Of a DNA stretch of 64,000 nt, positions 8,935-17,944 are shown piece after piece. Source of the stretch: Pseudaminobacter sp040045035 (GTDB lineage: Bacteria > Pseudomonadota > Alphaproteobacteria > Rhizobiales > Rhizobiaceae). Under the pieces are notes generated by a model. The model saw only the letters and a list, made by a program, of their open reading frames with translations, was not told the origin of the DNA and made no database searches. The position numbers and the translations under genes were made by a program. How positions within the stretch are numbered: the stretch's first letter is position 1; the number at the start of each line of letters is the position of its first letter. Where the stretch lies: positions 124,001 to 188,000 of the forward strand of contig NZ_JBDZDS010000007.1 of assembly GCF_040045035.1 (NCBI RefSeq). Reading direction: 5' to 3'.

Positions 8935-9945
8935 ATGCGCATTCTGGATTCGCATTTCCACTACTGGCCGAAGTCCTTCTTTGAGACGCTCTGCGCCCGT
9001 GAGAGCTATCCGCGAGCTTTCCGCAACGAGGACGGCGGCTACGACTACCGGCGCAAGGAGGGCGCGATCGGCCTTCTCAATCTCGAGCCGGAGTGGTTCG
9101 ATCTCGACCGGGAACTGGCCTATATGGATTCGCTCGGCCATCAGGTCGACGTCATCGGCTCGATCGGGCCGCTGTCAATCCATTTTTCGGACGTCCCGCC
9201 GGAGCAGGGCATCGCGGATGCCAGGCAATGGAACGAGGCGATGGCCGCCGCGCAGCGCAGTCATGCCGGGCGCTTCTGGGGGACGGCCGCGGTTCCGCTG
9301 ACGGACACCGGGGCCGCGATCGAAACCCTCGATCATGCGATCGGCGAACTCGGCCTTGTGGGTGTCAATGTACCAGGCAGCATCGGCAGCGATCCGCATA
9401 TCGACGCCGAACGGCTCGAGCCCTTCTATGCCCGCGTCGCCAAGCTTGGCGTTCCGATGTTCATCCACCCGACGGATGCTATCTTTCACGACATGCTCGA
9501 GGGCTACAACGGGGCGCTGCACCTGACGCTGGGACGGGTGATGGAGGTCAGCGCCGCGGCCATGCGCCTGGTCTTCTCGGGCGTCCTCGAACGGCATCCC
9601 AGCCTCAAGGTCATCATGTCACACACCGGTGGCGCCTTGCCTTATCAGGCGGGACGCATCGACAAGAACGGTAAGCGCGCCGGCCTGCCGAAGCCGCCGA
9701 GCACCTACATCAAGAGCATGTATACCGACACGGTTTCACCGCACGCGCTCGGGATGAAATTCGCGATCGAATATTACGGGATCGACCACGTGATGTACGG
9801 CACCGACTATCCCTGCTGGGACCCGTCCGCCGCCCTCGGGCTTCTCGAGGAACTCGGCCTGTCGCAGGCCGACAAGGACAAGCTGTTCTATGGCAACGCG
9901 GCAAAGCTCTTTGGGCTGGCAGATCCCACCACGTCAGCTGCGTGA
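8935..9945 (+). CDS. Amidohydrolase family 2 protein (ACMSD-like TIM barrel)
   Basis: A metal-dependent hydrolase or decarboxylase of the amidohydrolase-2 family (PF04909), 336 residues. Visible metal-site elements are HFH at residues 7-9, FIHPTD near 180, SHTGG near 230 and the late Asp in YGTDYPCWD near 290. Family members cleave or decarboxylate cyclic and aromatic acids, for example 2-amino-3-carboxymuconate semialdehyde decarboxylase and 4-oxalomesaconate-type enzymes. The substrate here cannot be read from sequence. It is the last gene of the LysR-divergent operon and ends 8 bases from the convergent MmgE/PrpD gene. It probably processes the imported compound. Confidence 0.85.
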   Translation: MRILDSHFHYWPKSFFETLCARESYPRAFRNEDGGYDYRRKEGAIGLLNLEPEWFDLDRELAYMDSLGHQVDVIGSIGPLSIHFSDVPPEQGIADARQWNEAMAAAQRSHAGRFWGTAAVPLTDTGAAIETLDHAIGELGLVGVNVPGSIGSDPHIDAERLEPFYARVAKLGVPMFIHPTDAIFHDMLEGYNGALHLTLGRVMEVSAAAMRLVFSGVLERHPSLKVIMSHTGGALPYQAGRIDKNGKRAGLPKPPSTYIKSMYTDTVSPHALGMKFAIEYYGIDHVMYGTDYPCWDPSAALGLLEELGLSQADKDKLFYGNAAKLFGLADPTTSAA

Positions 9946-9953
9946 AAGGCCGC

Positions 9954-11246
9954 CTACGCCTCGCGCAGCGAACCGACCATGGCCTGCCACAGCGCGGTGC
10001 GACGAGCATGCCGGTCGGGAGCCGCGGGCGCCAACTGCGCGCGGCAAATCTCCTGGTGAGCCTGGGGCACCATCCGGGCCAGCTTCTCCCTAATGATCGG
10101 CTCGGCCATGTCGGGATCGTCTCCCGGCGTAAACAGGCACGTCTCCTCGATCGTCCGGCCACGTGATGTCACGCGCACCCTGGCGGCCCAGACGTCGGGC
10201 AACAGTGCGTCAAGATCCGGGGCAGCGGCGACCGTGACGCGGCTGGCGAAGGCGGCGATTTCCGGATCGGGAACGCCGAGCCGGGCGACGTCGTAGAGCA
10301 ATCCGGGCCTGATGGCGGCGGCCGCGATCTGAATGCCCATATTGGCAATCGTACCGAGCCGGTCGCCCTCCGGCACTGGCCGCGCGACCATCGCCGCATT
10401 GATCGTCGGCACGCCGACCTCGACGCGGTCGATTGCCTCAGGCGCAATGCCGTCGCGCTGGAGCACCACCCGGAGAGCGTGAAGCGCGTTGACCGTCTGC
10501 CGGGCGGCGACGAATGGCTTGAAACCGGCCGTCTGGATCGCATCCGGCAAGGAGCCGGCCGTGATCGCCTCCGGCCGAACGGCGACCCTCGGCGCGACCG
10601 CGGCAAGCCAGTCCTCCGACACCAGGCCCGGATCGCCGCGAAAGCCGGCGGCCGCCGCGGTTGCCGCGTTGCAGCCCCGTGCCACCGCCTCGCCGAACAC
10701 CAGCCAGCGGCCAGAGGGCGCAGCAGTCACGCGCCCGATGCGGCCGCTGATGCCCGCCGCTGCCAGCGACAGCGCGGACGCCGTCTTTTCAGCGTCGAGC
10801 CCAAGGCAGGCGGATGCAGTTGCGGCGGCCATCAGCGGGGCTGCGAAATAGGTCGGCCAGATGCCCGTCGCAAGCGCGGCGGCGCCGCCAATCGCCAGCC
10901 CCAATCTGATACCGACGCCGTAGCCGGCCGCAATCGCGCGCGCGCCGCGATCCGCGTCGCCGGCAAGGGCGAGCGCGACCGGCACGACGGCTGCCGCCGG
11001 CGTGATGCAGGACGCGACATGGATGTCGTCGCTCTCCGTGTGACGTATGATCGAGGCAATGGCGGCTGCCTGCCGCCCAGGATCATCTCCGGCAAAGAAC
11101 CGCGCGAGCGCGGCACCTTCGAGAGTCCGGAGCCCTGCGAAGAAGGCGACCGCCGCATCGGCGACGTGGAGGTCGACTGCTCGAAGAGTCGCGTCGGGGA
11201 GAGCGGCGTCGACGGTAAGTTCTTCCGCCCATTGCTTCAGGATCAT
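9954..11246 (-). CDS. MmgE/PrpD family protein
   Basis: A 430-residue member of the MmgE/PrpD fold, which includes 2-methylcitrate dehydratase, aconitate decarboxylase-like and iminodisuccinate epimerase-like enzymes. The N-terminal all-helical domain occupies about residues 1-260, and the C-terminal alpha/beta domain begins around AIDRVEVGVPTINAAM. The ATG at about 11246 was chosen because an upstream GTG (11297) would overlap the preceding gene and add residues with no family counterpart. It is the last gene of the minus-strand hyuAB operon. It may dehydrate or isomerise an acid released by the hydrolases, but that is inference. Confidence 0.82.
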   Translation of the reverse strand: MILKQWAEELTVDAALPDATLRAVDLHVADAAVAFFAGLRTLEGAALARFFAGDDPGRQAAAIASIIRHTESDDIHVASCITPAAAVVPVALALAGDADRGARAIAAGYGVGIRLGLAIGGAAALATGIWPTYFAAPLMAAATASACLGLDAEKTASALSLAAAGISGRIGRVTAAPSGRWLVFGEAVARGCNAATAAAAGFRGDPGLVSEDWLAAVAPRVAVRPEAITAGSLPDAIQTAGFKPFVAARQTVNALHALRVVLQRDGIAPEAIDRVEVGVPTINAAMVARPVPEGDRLGTIANMGIQIAAAAIRPGLLYDVARLGVPDPEIAAFASRVTVAAAPDLDALLPDVWAARVRVTSRGRTIEETCLFTPGDDPDMAEPIIREKLARMVPQAHQEICRAQLAPAAPDRHARRTALWQAMVGSLREA

Positions 11247-11268
11247 ACGAACCTCCGTCACAACAGGC

Positions 11269-12366
11269 TCATCCGAACGGAACGGCGCCGCCAGCACGAA
11301 CCTCGACCAGCGCCGAGGCGAGGCTCGGCCTGCCTGGCCCGCCGGCGAAGACGTGGAAGGACAGCAGTGTCCCCTCCGTCAGCACGTCATCCGACGAGTG
11401 AGCGATGACCGGCCAGCCGTTCAGCTCGATGCCGATCCCCCTGCCCAAGCCATAGGCAAGCGCGCATCGCCTAGCCTCTTCCGGCAAAGCGTCCAGGCCA
11501 GCCTCGGCCACGGCGCCGGCCGTCACACCCGGCTGCGCAACCGCTGTCATCGCGGCGACCGCCTTGCGGGAATTGTCTCCCTCGGCGGACGAGAGGCCGG
11601 CAGCCTGATCCGCCCAGTAGCCTTGATAGCGGGTGGCCACCCAGAGCAGGAGTGGCTCGCGGCGTTCGTCTGAGGGTTGCTCCAGCGGCCGCAACTCGTC
11701 GGCGCCGATATTGGCGAGCGCGCGATAATCCCAGGCACCTTCGAGCCGCGCCACGCGCTCGGCTTCGATCACGGCCGCGGCGTTCGATGCGCCTTCGGCA
11801 AAAACGCGTTCGGCAGCGGCGACTGCCTTGGCCGTGATGCTGCGGGCGCGCGCCATCGCGGTGCGCTCGCGCGGCCGCATACGACGCCTGATGTCGGCCA
11901 GCTTTGCGTTGAAGTCATGCAACTCGTAACGGGCGAGCGCCTCGATCAGATCGTGATAGGGCCGTGCGGCCAGAACCTGCAGCCCAGCCGTCCCCACGCG
12001 GCCGCCGGTCACGCCGCGCTCATGCAGAGCCTTGCGCACCGCCTCGCCGACGAGCGCGCCGCGGTAGGAGACGTCCTGCATCCAAGTCAGTTCGCGCAGG
12101 AAAAAGCTCTCGCGGCTGCCGCTGACGGTGAAGATCGACGGTTCGCCTTCGAGCGTCAGCACCATCGTGCCGTCGACATTGCCGCCGACCAGGTAGAGCA
12201 GTGCCGCGTCCTCGTACATGTTGCCTGACACGACGAGCGCCTCGAGGCCCGCCGCCCGCATCGCCGTGCGGATGGTGCCGATGCGCTCGTGGAACTCGTC
12301 CCAGGGCAACAGCGCGCGATCCCAGAAGGTGAGACCGCGCTTGATGGAGGGTTCCATTGACAGCAT
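11269..12366 (-). CDS. M24-family (creatinase/prolidase fold) protein with a degenerate metal site
   Basis: A 365-residue protein with the creatinase N-domain followed by the pita-bread domain of peptidase family M24. The five metal ligands of prolidase-like enzymes (Asp, Asp, His, Glu, Glu) are mostly absent. The first-Asp region reads LLLWVATRYQGYWADQ (only the second Asp kept), the His region reads GLGRGIGIELNG (His lost), and the first-Glu region reads LLSFHVFAGG. It is therefore unlikely to be an ordinary metallopeptidase. It could be a creatinase-like C-N hydrolase, which needs no metal, or a non-catalytic partner of the M24 protein encoded just upstream. ATG at 12366, or 12357, lies about 10 bases after that gene. 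Confidence 0.78.
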   Translation of the reverse strand: MLSMEPSIKRGLTFWDRALLPWDEFHERIGTIRTAMRAAGLEALVVSGNMYEDAALLYLVGGNVDGTMVLTLEGEPSIFTVSGSRESFFLRELTWMQDVSYRGALVGEAVRKALHERGVTGGRVGTAGLQVLAARPYHDLIEALARYELHDFNAKLADIRRRMRPRERTAMARARSITAKAVAAAERVFAEGASNAAAVIEAERVARLEGAWDYRALANIGADELRPLEQPSDERREPLLLWVATRYQGYWADQAAGLSSAEGDNSRKAVAAMTAVAQPGVTAGAVAEAGLDALPEEARRCALAYGLGRGIGIELNGWPVIAHSSDDVLTEGTLLSFHVFAGGPGRPSLASALVEVRAGGAVPFG

Positions 12367-12375
12367 TGCCAGGCC

Positions 12376-13536
12376 TCACGCAGGGATGGTTTCGAGCCGA
12401 CCCATGCGGCTGGTCAGCGGGACGGCGCCATCGTCGGTGATGATCACAGGTTCGCCGCACATGATGTAGCCCGTCTCGGGCAGGTACTGGTTCGGGTGCA
12501 GCACGAAGACCATTCCCTTCAGGAGAACTTCGTCGCTGTCGATGGCGATCTCCGGATCCATCGAGCCGAGAGCCATGCTGTGGCCGCGGGTGCGCATGTA
12601 GGGCGGCTTGGTGTAGGGCTCGTAGCCGGCGGCGACGATGGGCGCGTTCATCACCTCGACAATGTCGCGCGCCGCGACGCCCGGCTTGGCCGCCGCCATC
12701 GCGCTGCGCAGGGCGCCGTCGAGCAGATCGAAGGCTGCAAGCTGCGTCTGCGTAGGGTCGCCGATCACGGCGGTGCGGCAGATCTGCACATATTCACCAT
12801 CGACGGAGGGCGTGATCTCCCCGAGCAGGACGTCGCCGGCGGCGAGCAGCCGCTCGCTGGTCCGGTGCGCGGCCCGATTGTGCTGCGAAGCGGAGAGGAG
12901 CTGGAAATTGTCTTCGGCGCCAAGGCCGCGCATATATGCCTCGGACTCCGCAGCCAGCACATATTCGGGCATGCCGGGACGTGCCGTCTCCAGGATGAAG
13001 CGATAGCCCGCTTCGGCGATGGCTGCGCCTTTCCTGACGCAGGCGAGCGACCATTCATCGCGGATGCGGGAAAGATCGCTGACCAGCTTATCGCCCAGCT
13101 CCGGATTGCGCAGCATGACGGGCCAGGCCTCGCTGATCAGGCGCGGCTGGACGCCGCCGGCGACGGCAATGCGCCCGCGGCGCATGCCGAGCCGGTCGAG
13201 CGCGGCCTGTACTGCCGGCAGGAAATCTGCCGGCTCCACCGCCACAAGATCCGGGAGCCCGATCTGCTCCTGCGCCCGGCCCGCATCCCAGGTCGGGGCG
13301 ACGATGACCGCCGGATCGCCCTCCGCCGGCAGCAGCACGGCCATGTGCGGCCCGAGTTGCCGAAAGCCCGCGAGGTACCAGGCAGGATTCGAAGCCAGGA
13401 ATGAGTGGCGGCCGTTGCCGTAGGCGACGAGCCCGTCCAGCCCCTTCGCTCTCAGGGTTTCCTGGACGGCCCGCCGCCGCCTGTCCAGGCATTCGGCCTT
13501 GAGCGCAAGAGGAAGAGGCGGAAGCTGATCGACCAT
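12376..13536 (-). CDS. M24-family (Xaa-Pro aminopeptidase/creatinase-like) hydrolase
   Basis: A 386-residue protein of the creatinase/prolidase superfamily: N-terminal creatinase domain to about residue 150, then the pita-bread fold. The central His motif is present (MRTRGHSMALGS), but the Asp-pair region reads LLGEITPSVDGEYVQICRT and the Glu region reads FVLHPNQYLPETG, so the classic two-metal site is altered. Creatinase itself uses a His and no metal, so a C-N hydrolase acting on an N-substituted glycine or carbamoyl compound is possible. Its ATG overlaps the hyuB stop by one base (TGATG), so it is translationally coupled to the hydantoinase genes. Confidence 0.8.
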   Translation of the reverse strand: MVDQLPPLPLALKAECLDRRRRAVQETLRAKGLDGLVAYGNGRHSFLASNPAWYLAGFRQLGPHMAVLLPAEGDPAVIVAPTWDAGRAQEQIGLPDLVAVEPADFLPAVQAALDRLGMRRGRIAVAGGVQPRLISEAWPVMLRNPELGDKLVSDLSRIRDEWSLACVRKGAAIAEAGYRFILETARPGMPEYVLAAESEAYMRGLGAEDNFQLLSASQHNRAAHRTSERLLAAGDVLLGEITPSVDGEYVQICRTAVIGDPTQTQLAAFDLLDGALRSAMAAAKPGVAARDIVEVMNAPIVAAGYEPYTKPPYMRTRGHSMALGSMDPEIAIDSDEVLLKGMVFVLHPNQYLPETGYIMCGEPVIITDDGAVPLTSRMGRLETIPA

Positions 13537-15299
13537 CAGGATGCCTTCTGCAGTCCCATCTCCGCGCGCAGCGCGGCGGTGGCGGCCATGTCGACGGCCT
13601 TGCCGTTGTACGTCAGGACGACGCCATAGTCGTCGCGCGCCTTGCCGACAGAGATGTAGCCCTCGACGACGTCATACAGCACGCGCTCGACATCGCGCTC
13701 CAGAGGGTTGCCCCAACCGCCGCCGCCTGACGTGCGGTAGACGACCTCGGTTCCGGCCACGCCGAACACGCGTGGCACCAGGGAGAGTTCTTCGCCGTCC
13801 TGGCCAGGCGTGCGGATGAGCGTATGGCCGAGCACGCCAGGCTTGCCTCCGCGCAGCCCCCACGGGGCGCAGCTTGAACGGTGGCCCGGAGGGCCGGCGT
13901 TCCAGCGGCTGTCGACCAGCGACTTGATCGTGGTCTGCGCGCCGAGGCCGCCGCGGAACTTGCCGGAGCCGGCCGAGTCCTGCCAGATCGCGCGTTCCAG
14001 CACGACGAGCGGTGCCTTCAGCTCCATGGTTTCGATCGGCGTGTTGCGCACGTCGCCCTGACAGACCGACATCGAGACGTCCTCGCCGTCGCGGTCCGGC
14101 CAGCCGCCCCAGCCGCCGGCCTCGATGCTCTGTGCGACAAAGCCCGTCTTGCGGCCGGGATCGAAGCCGGAGAGCGCGAAGGGCGCACCGAGCGAGCCGC
14201 TGTGCGCGGCCGGAATGCGGCCCGGCAGTGCTTCGGCGAAGGCCCGCCAGACCGTATCGACCACCGTGGGCAGCGACGAGCCCCAGCTCGCCATGAAGGC
14301 GGGGAACTTCGCCATCATCATGTTGCCTTCCGGCAGCACCACCTTCAGCGCGCCGAAGGCCCCCTCGTTCAGCGGCTCCATCGGCGCCGTCAGCGCCTTG
14401 TAGGCGATGTAGGCCCCGGCATAGGTACGGCTGTTGATGCCGGCGTTCTCGCGCTGCGGCGAGCAGCCGGACAGGTCGATCTCCATGTCGGAGCCCGAGA
14501 CGGTCACCTTGACCTTGATCTGGTAGGGTGGCGTCCCGCGGGCGGCGTCAACGGTTGCCTCCGCCTCGTAGACGCCATCGGGAATCTCGGCGACCGCGGC
14601 ACGGCATTTCGCTTCCGTTTCGGCATAGATGGTGCGGATCGCACCGAGCACCGTCTCGACGCCATAGCGATCGAGCAGCTCGCAGAAGCGCGATCCGCCG
14701 AGACGGCAGGCGGCAAGCTGCGCGCGCAAATCGCCCATTGCCGCCTCCGGATAGCGGATGTTGTCCCGGATAAGTTTCAGGCACTTGGCGTCGGGCTCGC
14801 CCTTTTCGTAGATCTTGAGCTGGTCGACCTGCAGGCCCTCGCTCCACGGGTCGTAGGCGCCGGTGCCGCCGAAACCGGTGGAGAGCCCGCCGACATCCGC
14901 CCAATGAGCACGGACGACCGCGAAGGCGACCAGGGTATCTTCGTGGAAGACGGGCGTGTAGATCACGACGTTGTTGAGATGCTGTCCGGCCACCGCCTGG
15001 TGGTTGTGCATGATCACATCGCCGGGAAAGAACCCGTCGCGCCCGAAGCGCTCGACGCCGTCCCGGACGACCACGCCAAGGTCTGCGACGAAATGCGAGA
15101 CGCCGCCGATGTTCTGCGAGATGAGCGCCCCGTCCACGTCGAGCAGCGCCGTGCAATAGTCGCGGATCTCGTAGATCATCATGTTGTAGGAAGTGCGCTG
15201 CAGATCGTAGCTCATCTCGTCGGAGATGGCCGGCAACGCATTGCGGAGGACTTCGAGCGTGACGGGGTCGAGCTTCACGCTATTGGCTGGTGCGTTCAT
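13536..15299 (-). CDS. hyuB: Hydantoinase B / oxoprolinase subunit
   Basis: The HyuB-type subunit (PF02538) of an ATP-dependent hydantoinase/oxoprolinase/acetone-carboxylase-like complex, 587 residues, a typical length. The N-terminus DPVTLEVLRNALPAISDEMS and the later HNHQAVAGQHLNN and GGGGWGNPLERD blocks are characteristic. The start is ATG 15299, overlapping the hyuA stop as ATGA. Together with HyuA it would open a cyclic amide such as an N-substituted hydantoin or oxoproline using ATP. The downstream M24 and MmgE/PrpD genes suggest further breakdown of the product. Confidence 0.9.
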   Translation of the reverse strand: MNAPANSVKLDPVTLEVLRNALPAISDEMSYDLQRTSYNMMIYEIRDYCTALLDVDGALISQNIGGVSHFVADLGVVVRDGVERFGRDGFFPGDVIMHNHQAVAGQHLNNVVIYTPVFHEDTLVAFAVVRAHWADVGGLSTGFGGTGAYDPWSEGLQVDQLKIYEKGEPDAKCLKLIRDNIRYPEAAMGDLRAQLAACRLGGSRFCELLDRYGVETVLGAIRTIYAETEAKCRAAVAEIPDGVYEAEATVDAARGTPPYQIKVKVTVSGSDMEIDLSGCSPQRENAGINSRTYAGAYIAYKALTAPMEPLNEGAFGALKVVLPEGNMMMAKFPAFMASWGSSLPTVVDTVWRAFAEALPGRIPAAHSGSLGAPFALSGFDPGRKTGFVAQSIEAGGWGGWPDRDGEDVSMSVCQGDVRNTPIETMELKAPLVVLERAIWQDSAGSGKFRGGLGAQTTIKSLVDSRWNAGPPGHRSSCAPWGLRGGKPGVLGHTLIRTPGQDGEELSLVPRVFGVAGTEVVYRTSGGGGWGNPLERDVERVLYDVVEGYISVGKARDDYGVVLTYNGKAVDMAATAALRAEMGLQKAS

Positions 15300-17368
15300 G
15301 GCTGCATCACGTCCACAATGATTTCTCCCGTATCGGCGATCGTCACCCGGTCGCCTTCGAACAGCAGCGTCGTCGAGGCATATTCCTCGATCACGCAAGG
15401 CCCGCGCAGCGTCATGCCCGGCTCGAGCAGGTCGCGCCGGTAGACCGGGCAGTCGACTGGTCGCGAGGCGTCGGCAAGGAAGATGGGCCGCGTGCCGATC
15501 TGTGCGTCGGACACGGTCCGGCCCAGTCGCGGGAAGCCGATCTTGGCGCGTTCGCCGCGGCTGGTCAGACGCAGGTTGACGAGTTCGATCCCTTCTTCTG
15601 GCGCCGAATGTCCGAAACGCCGCTGGTGGGTTTCGTTGAACCGGTCGGCAATGGCCGCGCCGTCACCGCTCGTCAGCTCCTCTTCGAACACGGGGATCTG
15701 CAGGTGGAATTCCTGGCCCGTATAACGAAGGTCCATGAAATATTCGAAGCTGCGCTGGGCAGGCTCGACGCCGGCTTCGGCGAGCGCAACGGCGCCGGCT
15801 TCGCCAAGCTCCGTGTAGATTGCGCGGATGGCCGCGAAATCGGAGTCGGCAAGAGGCCGATAGTAGGTGCGCACGAAGTCGTGGCGGACATCGCTCATGA
15901 GCATGCCGAGCGCGGAGAAATGCGCCGGCAGATTGGGGATGATCACCTTCGGAATGCCGAGGTCGCGGGCGATCTCGATGACATGCGGAGGTCCGCCGCC
16001 GCCCATGGCGACGAGCGCGAAATCACGCGGGTCGTATCCACGCTGGACCGACACGCCACGGACCGCCAGCGCCATCTTGGCGACCGCGATCCTGATGATG
16101 CCGTGCGCGACCTCCGTGACACCCATTCCGAGCGACAGGCACAGGCGTTCGGCAATGCCCCGGCGCGCTGCCTCCTCGTCCAGCGGCATGTCACCGCCCA
16201 GGAAGCTTTTCGCGCCAATGCGCCCGAGCACCACATTCGCATCTGTGACGGTGGGTTCGGTGCCGCCGCGGCCATAGGAGATTGGGCCCGGCGCCGACCC
16301 GGCGCTCTGGGGGCCGAGCTTCAGCGCGCCGACCTCGTCGATCCACGCGATGCTGCCTCCGCCGGCGCCGACCTCGACGATGTCGACAACCGGGAACATC
16401 ACCGGGTGGCCGCTGGCATAGCTGCCGATGTGATAGCCTTGCGCAACGGAGACCACGCCCTTCTGGATCAGGCTGGTCTTGGCGGTTGTGCCGCCCATGT
16501 CGAAGGTGATCAGGTCGTCGATGCCGAGCCTGCGCCCGATCTCGGCGGCGGCGATCACGCCACCCACCGGCCCGGACTCCATCATCGCGACGGGCAGCTT
16601 CTTGGCCTGGCCCGGCGACATCACGCCGCCGCTCGACTGCATCACCAGGAAGCGACCTCCAAAGCCGTCCTCATCGAGGCGCTGCTCGATGCGCGCAACA
16701 TATTCGCTGGTCTTGGGGCCAACATAGGCGTTCATCACCGTCGTCGACGTGCGCTCGTATTCGCGATATTCGCGCACGATCTCGTGCGACAGCGAGACGT
16801 AGACACCCGGAAGCAGGCGGCGCAGGATGTTGCCGGCCTCGATCTCGTGTCTCGGATCGACGTAGGAATGCAGGAAGCAGACGGCGACGGATTCGGCGCC
16901 GGTCTCGCGGATCTTCTCCGCTACGGCCTCGACCTCGGCCGGATCGAGCGGCGACAGCACCTCTCCGGAAGCCGATAGGCGTTCGTTGACCTCGAACGTC
17001 GAGGACCGGGCGGCCAGCGGCTCGGGGCGCCGGAACGAGAAGTTGTAGGCTTCCGGACGGTTCTGCCGCCCGATCTTGTAGACGTCGCGCGTGCCCTTGC
17101 TGACGACGAGAGCGGTCTTGGCGCCCTTTTCCTCGATCGCGATATTGATGGCGATCGTGGAGCCATGAACGAGCGTCTCGATATCGGGATGTTCGATACT
17201 GGCCTTGTGCAGGCAGTCCCACACGCCCTGGGAAAGCTCGTGATGTGTCGTCAATGACTTGGACTGAAAGACCTTGCTTGTCCGGGGATCAAAGGCCACC
17301 AGATCTGTAAAGGTTCCACCAATATCGACGGCGACACTCAAGCATCCGCCCAGATTGCCCTTGTTCAA
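15296..17368 (-). CDS. hyuA: Hydantoinase A / oxoprolinase ATPase subunit
   Basis: A HyuA-type subunit with the Hydant_A_N and Hydantoinase_A domains (ASKHA ATPase-like fold), 690 residues. The phosphate-1 motif DIGGTFTD is at residues 15-22, ESGPVGGV lies near 265, DMGGTTAKTSL near 290, and a Gly-rich GGGGPPHV near 460. I kept TTG at 17368 because GGGAGA lies 8 bases upstream; TTG at 17341 is an alternative. It is the first gene of a five-gene minus-strand operon. The region before it holds a palindrome identical in core to the one at the LysR promoter. Substrates of this family include N-methylhydantoin, hydantoins, 5-oxoproline and acetone; the real one is unknown. Confidence 0.9.
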   Translation of the reverse strand: MNKGNLGGCLSVAVDIGGTFTDLVAFDPRTSKVFQSKSLTTHHELSQGVWDCLHKASIEHPDIETLVHGSTIAINIAIEEKGAKTALVVSKGTRDVYKIGRQNRPEAYNFSFRRPEPLAARSSTFEVNERLSASGEVLSPLDPAEVEAVAEKIRETGAESVAVCFLHSYVDPRHEIEAGNILRRLLPGVYVSLSHEIVREYREYERTSTTVMNAYVGPKTSEYVARIEQRLDEDGFGGRFLVMQSSGGVMSPGQAKKLPVAMMESGPVGGVIAAAEIGRRLGIDDLITFDMGGTTAKTSLIQKGVVSVAQGYHIGSYASGHPVMFPVVDIVEVGAGGGSIAWIDEVGALKLGPQSAGSAPGPISYGRGGTEPTVTDANVVLGRIGAKSFLGGDMPLDEEAARRGIAERLCLSLGMGVTEVAHGIIRIAVAKMALAVRGVSVQRGYDPRDFALVAMGGGGPPHVIEIARDLGIPKVIIPNLPAHFSALGMLMSDVRHDFVRTYYRPLADSDFAAIRAIYTELGEAGAVALAEAGVEPAQRSFEYFMDLRYTGQEFHLQIPVFEEELTSGDGAAIADRFNETHQRRFGHSAPEEGIELVNLRLTSRGERAKIGFPRLGRTVSDAQIGTRPIFLADASRPVDCPVYRRDLLEPGMTLRGPCVIEEYASTTLLFEGDRVTIADTGEIIVDVMQP

Positions 17369-17494
17369 AAGTCGGTCTCCCGTAGCGCCGTATGCGAAAG
17401 ACCGTCGGGCCCACTTCGAGAAGGGCCGACAGTCGCGTACGATCTATAGAAAACCAGCCACCCATGAAAGCAATCGGATGGGGGTGGTCGAAAG

Positions 17495-17514
17495 TGATAG
17501 GTTTTTTGCTATCT
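17495..17514. promoter_or_regulatory. Candidate LysR operator upstream of hyuA (TGATAG-N8-CTATCT)
   Basis: The dyad GATAG-N8-CTATC lies about 130 bases before the hyuA start. It has the same arms and the same 8-base spacer as the site at 5451-5470, 12 kb away. The spacer here is T-rich (GTTTTTTG). Confidence 0.58.
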
Positions 17515-17646
17515 AGCTATCTCGTCTTTGGCAGGTTTGGGGCCTTCGCCGCTGCTCATCCTAAGCCTTGAGAGTTTCGGATGACTTTTGCGATTTGACT
17601 TCTTGAGCATACTTCCCGCCGGCCCTCTGGCGATCCTCGACGCTGT

Positions 17647-17838
17647 TTGCCTCATGGACGACAGTTCCTCGACATGCTCAAGGCGAAGCCGGAGGCCGTT
17701 CGCGTTGGCGGACCTCTGGACCTGGTACCCGAGGTCGGCCCACTCGCCACGAGGCGCCAGCGCGACCGTGACGTGTCTCTGGCCGAGCGCTCCATCGCGG
17801 CCGGCGCCAAGCTGCTGACGGACGGCCGGGCATCATGA
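17647..17838 (+). pseudogene. Aldehyde dehydrogenase remnant
   Basis: An isolated 60-residue open frame whose middle reads like an internal piece of an NAD(P)-dependent aldehyde dehydrogenase (FLDMLKAKPEAVRVGGPLD, then EVGPLATRRQRDR and SIAAGAKLLTDGR). This is the stretch between the catalytic Cys region and the second half of the enzyme. No flanking N- or C-terminal part is found, so it is a decayed fragment. It lies between hyuA and the next lysR. Confidence 0.55.
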
Positions 17839-17944
17839 GGACTCCGACATAGCGCATGCGCGACACGCTGATGCTGGCCGCGCGCGGGTTCTCGCACTTC
17901 TACCGCCTCGCCATGGGCGGGGTCACAGGCCCGCAGAAGATCGC

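Noticed and set aside
13881..15443. Long plus-strand frames opposite hyuB and hyuA (also 15290-16978)
   Set aside because: The minus strand encodes full-length, motif-bearing HyuB and HyuA; the plus-strand products are Arg/Asp/His-rich without domains.
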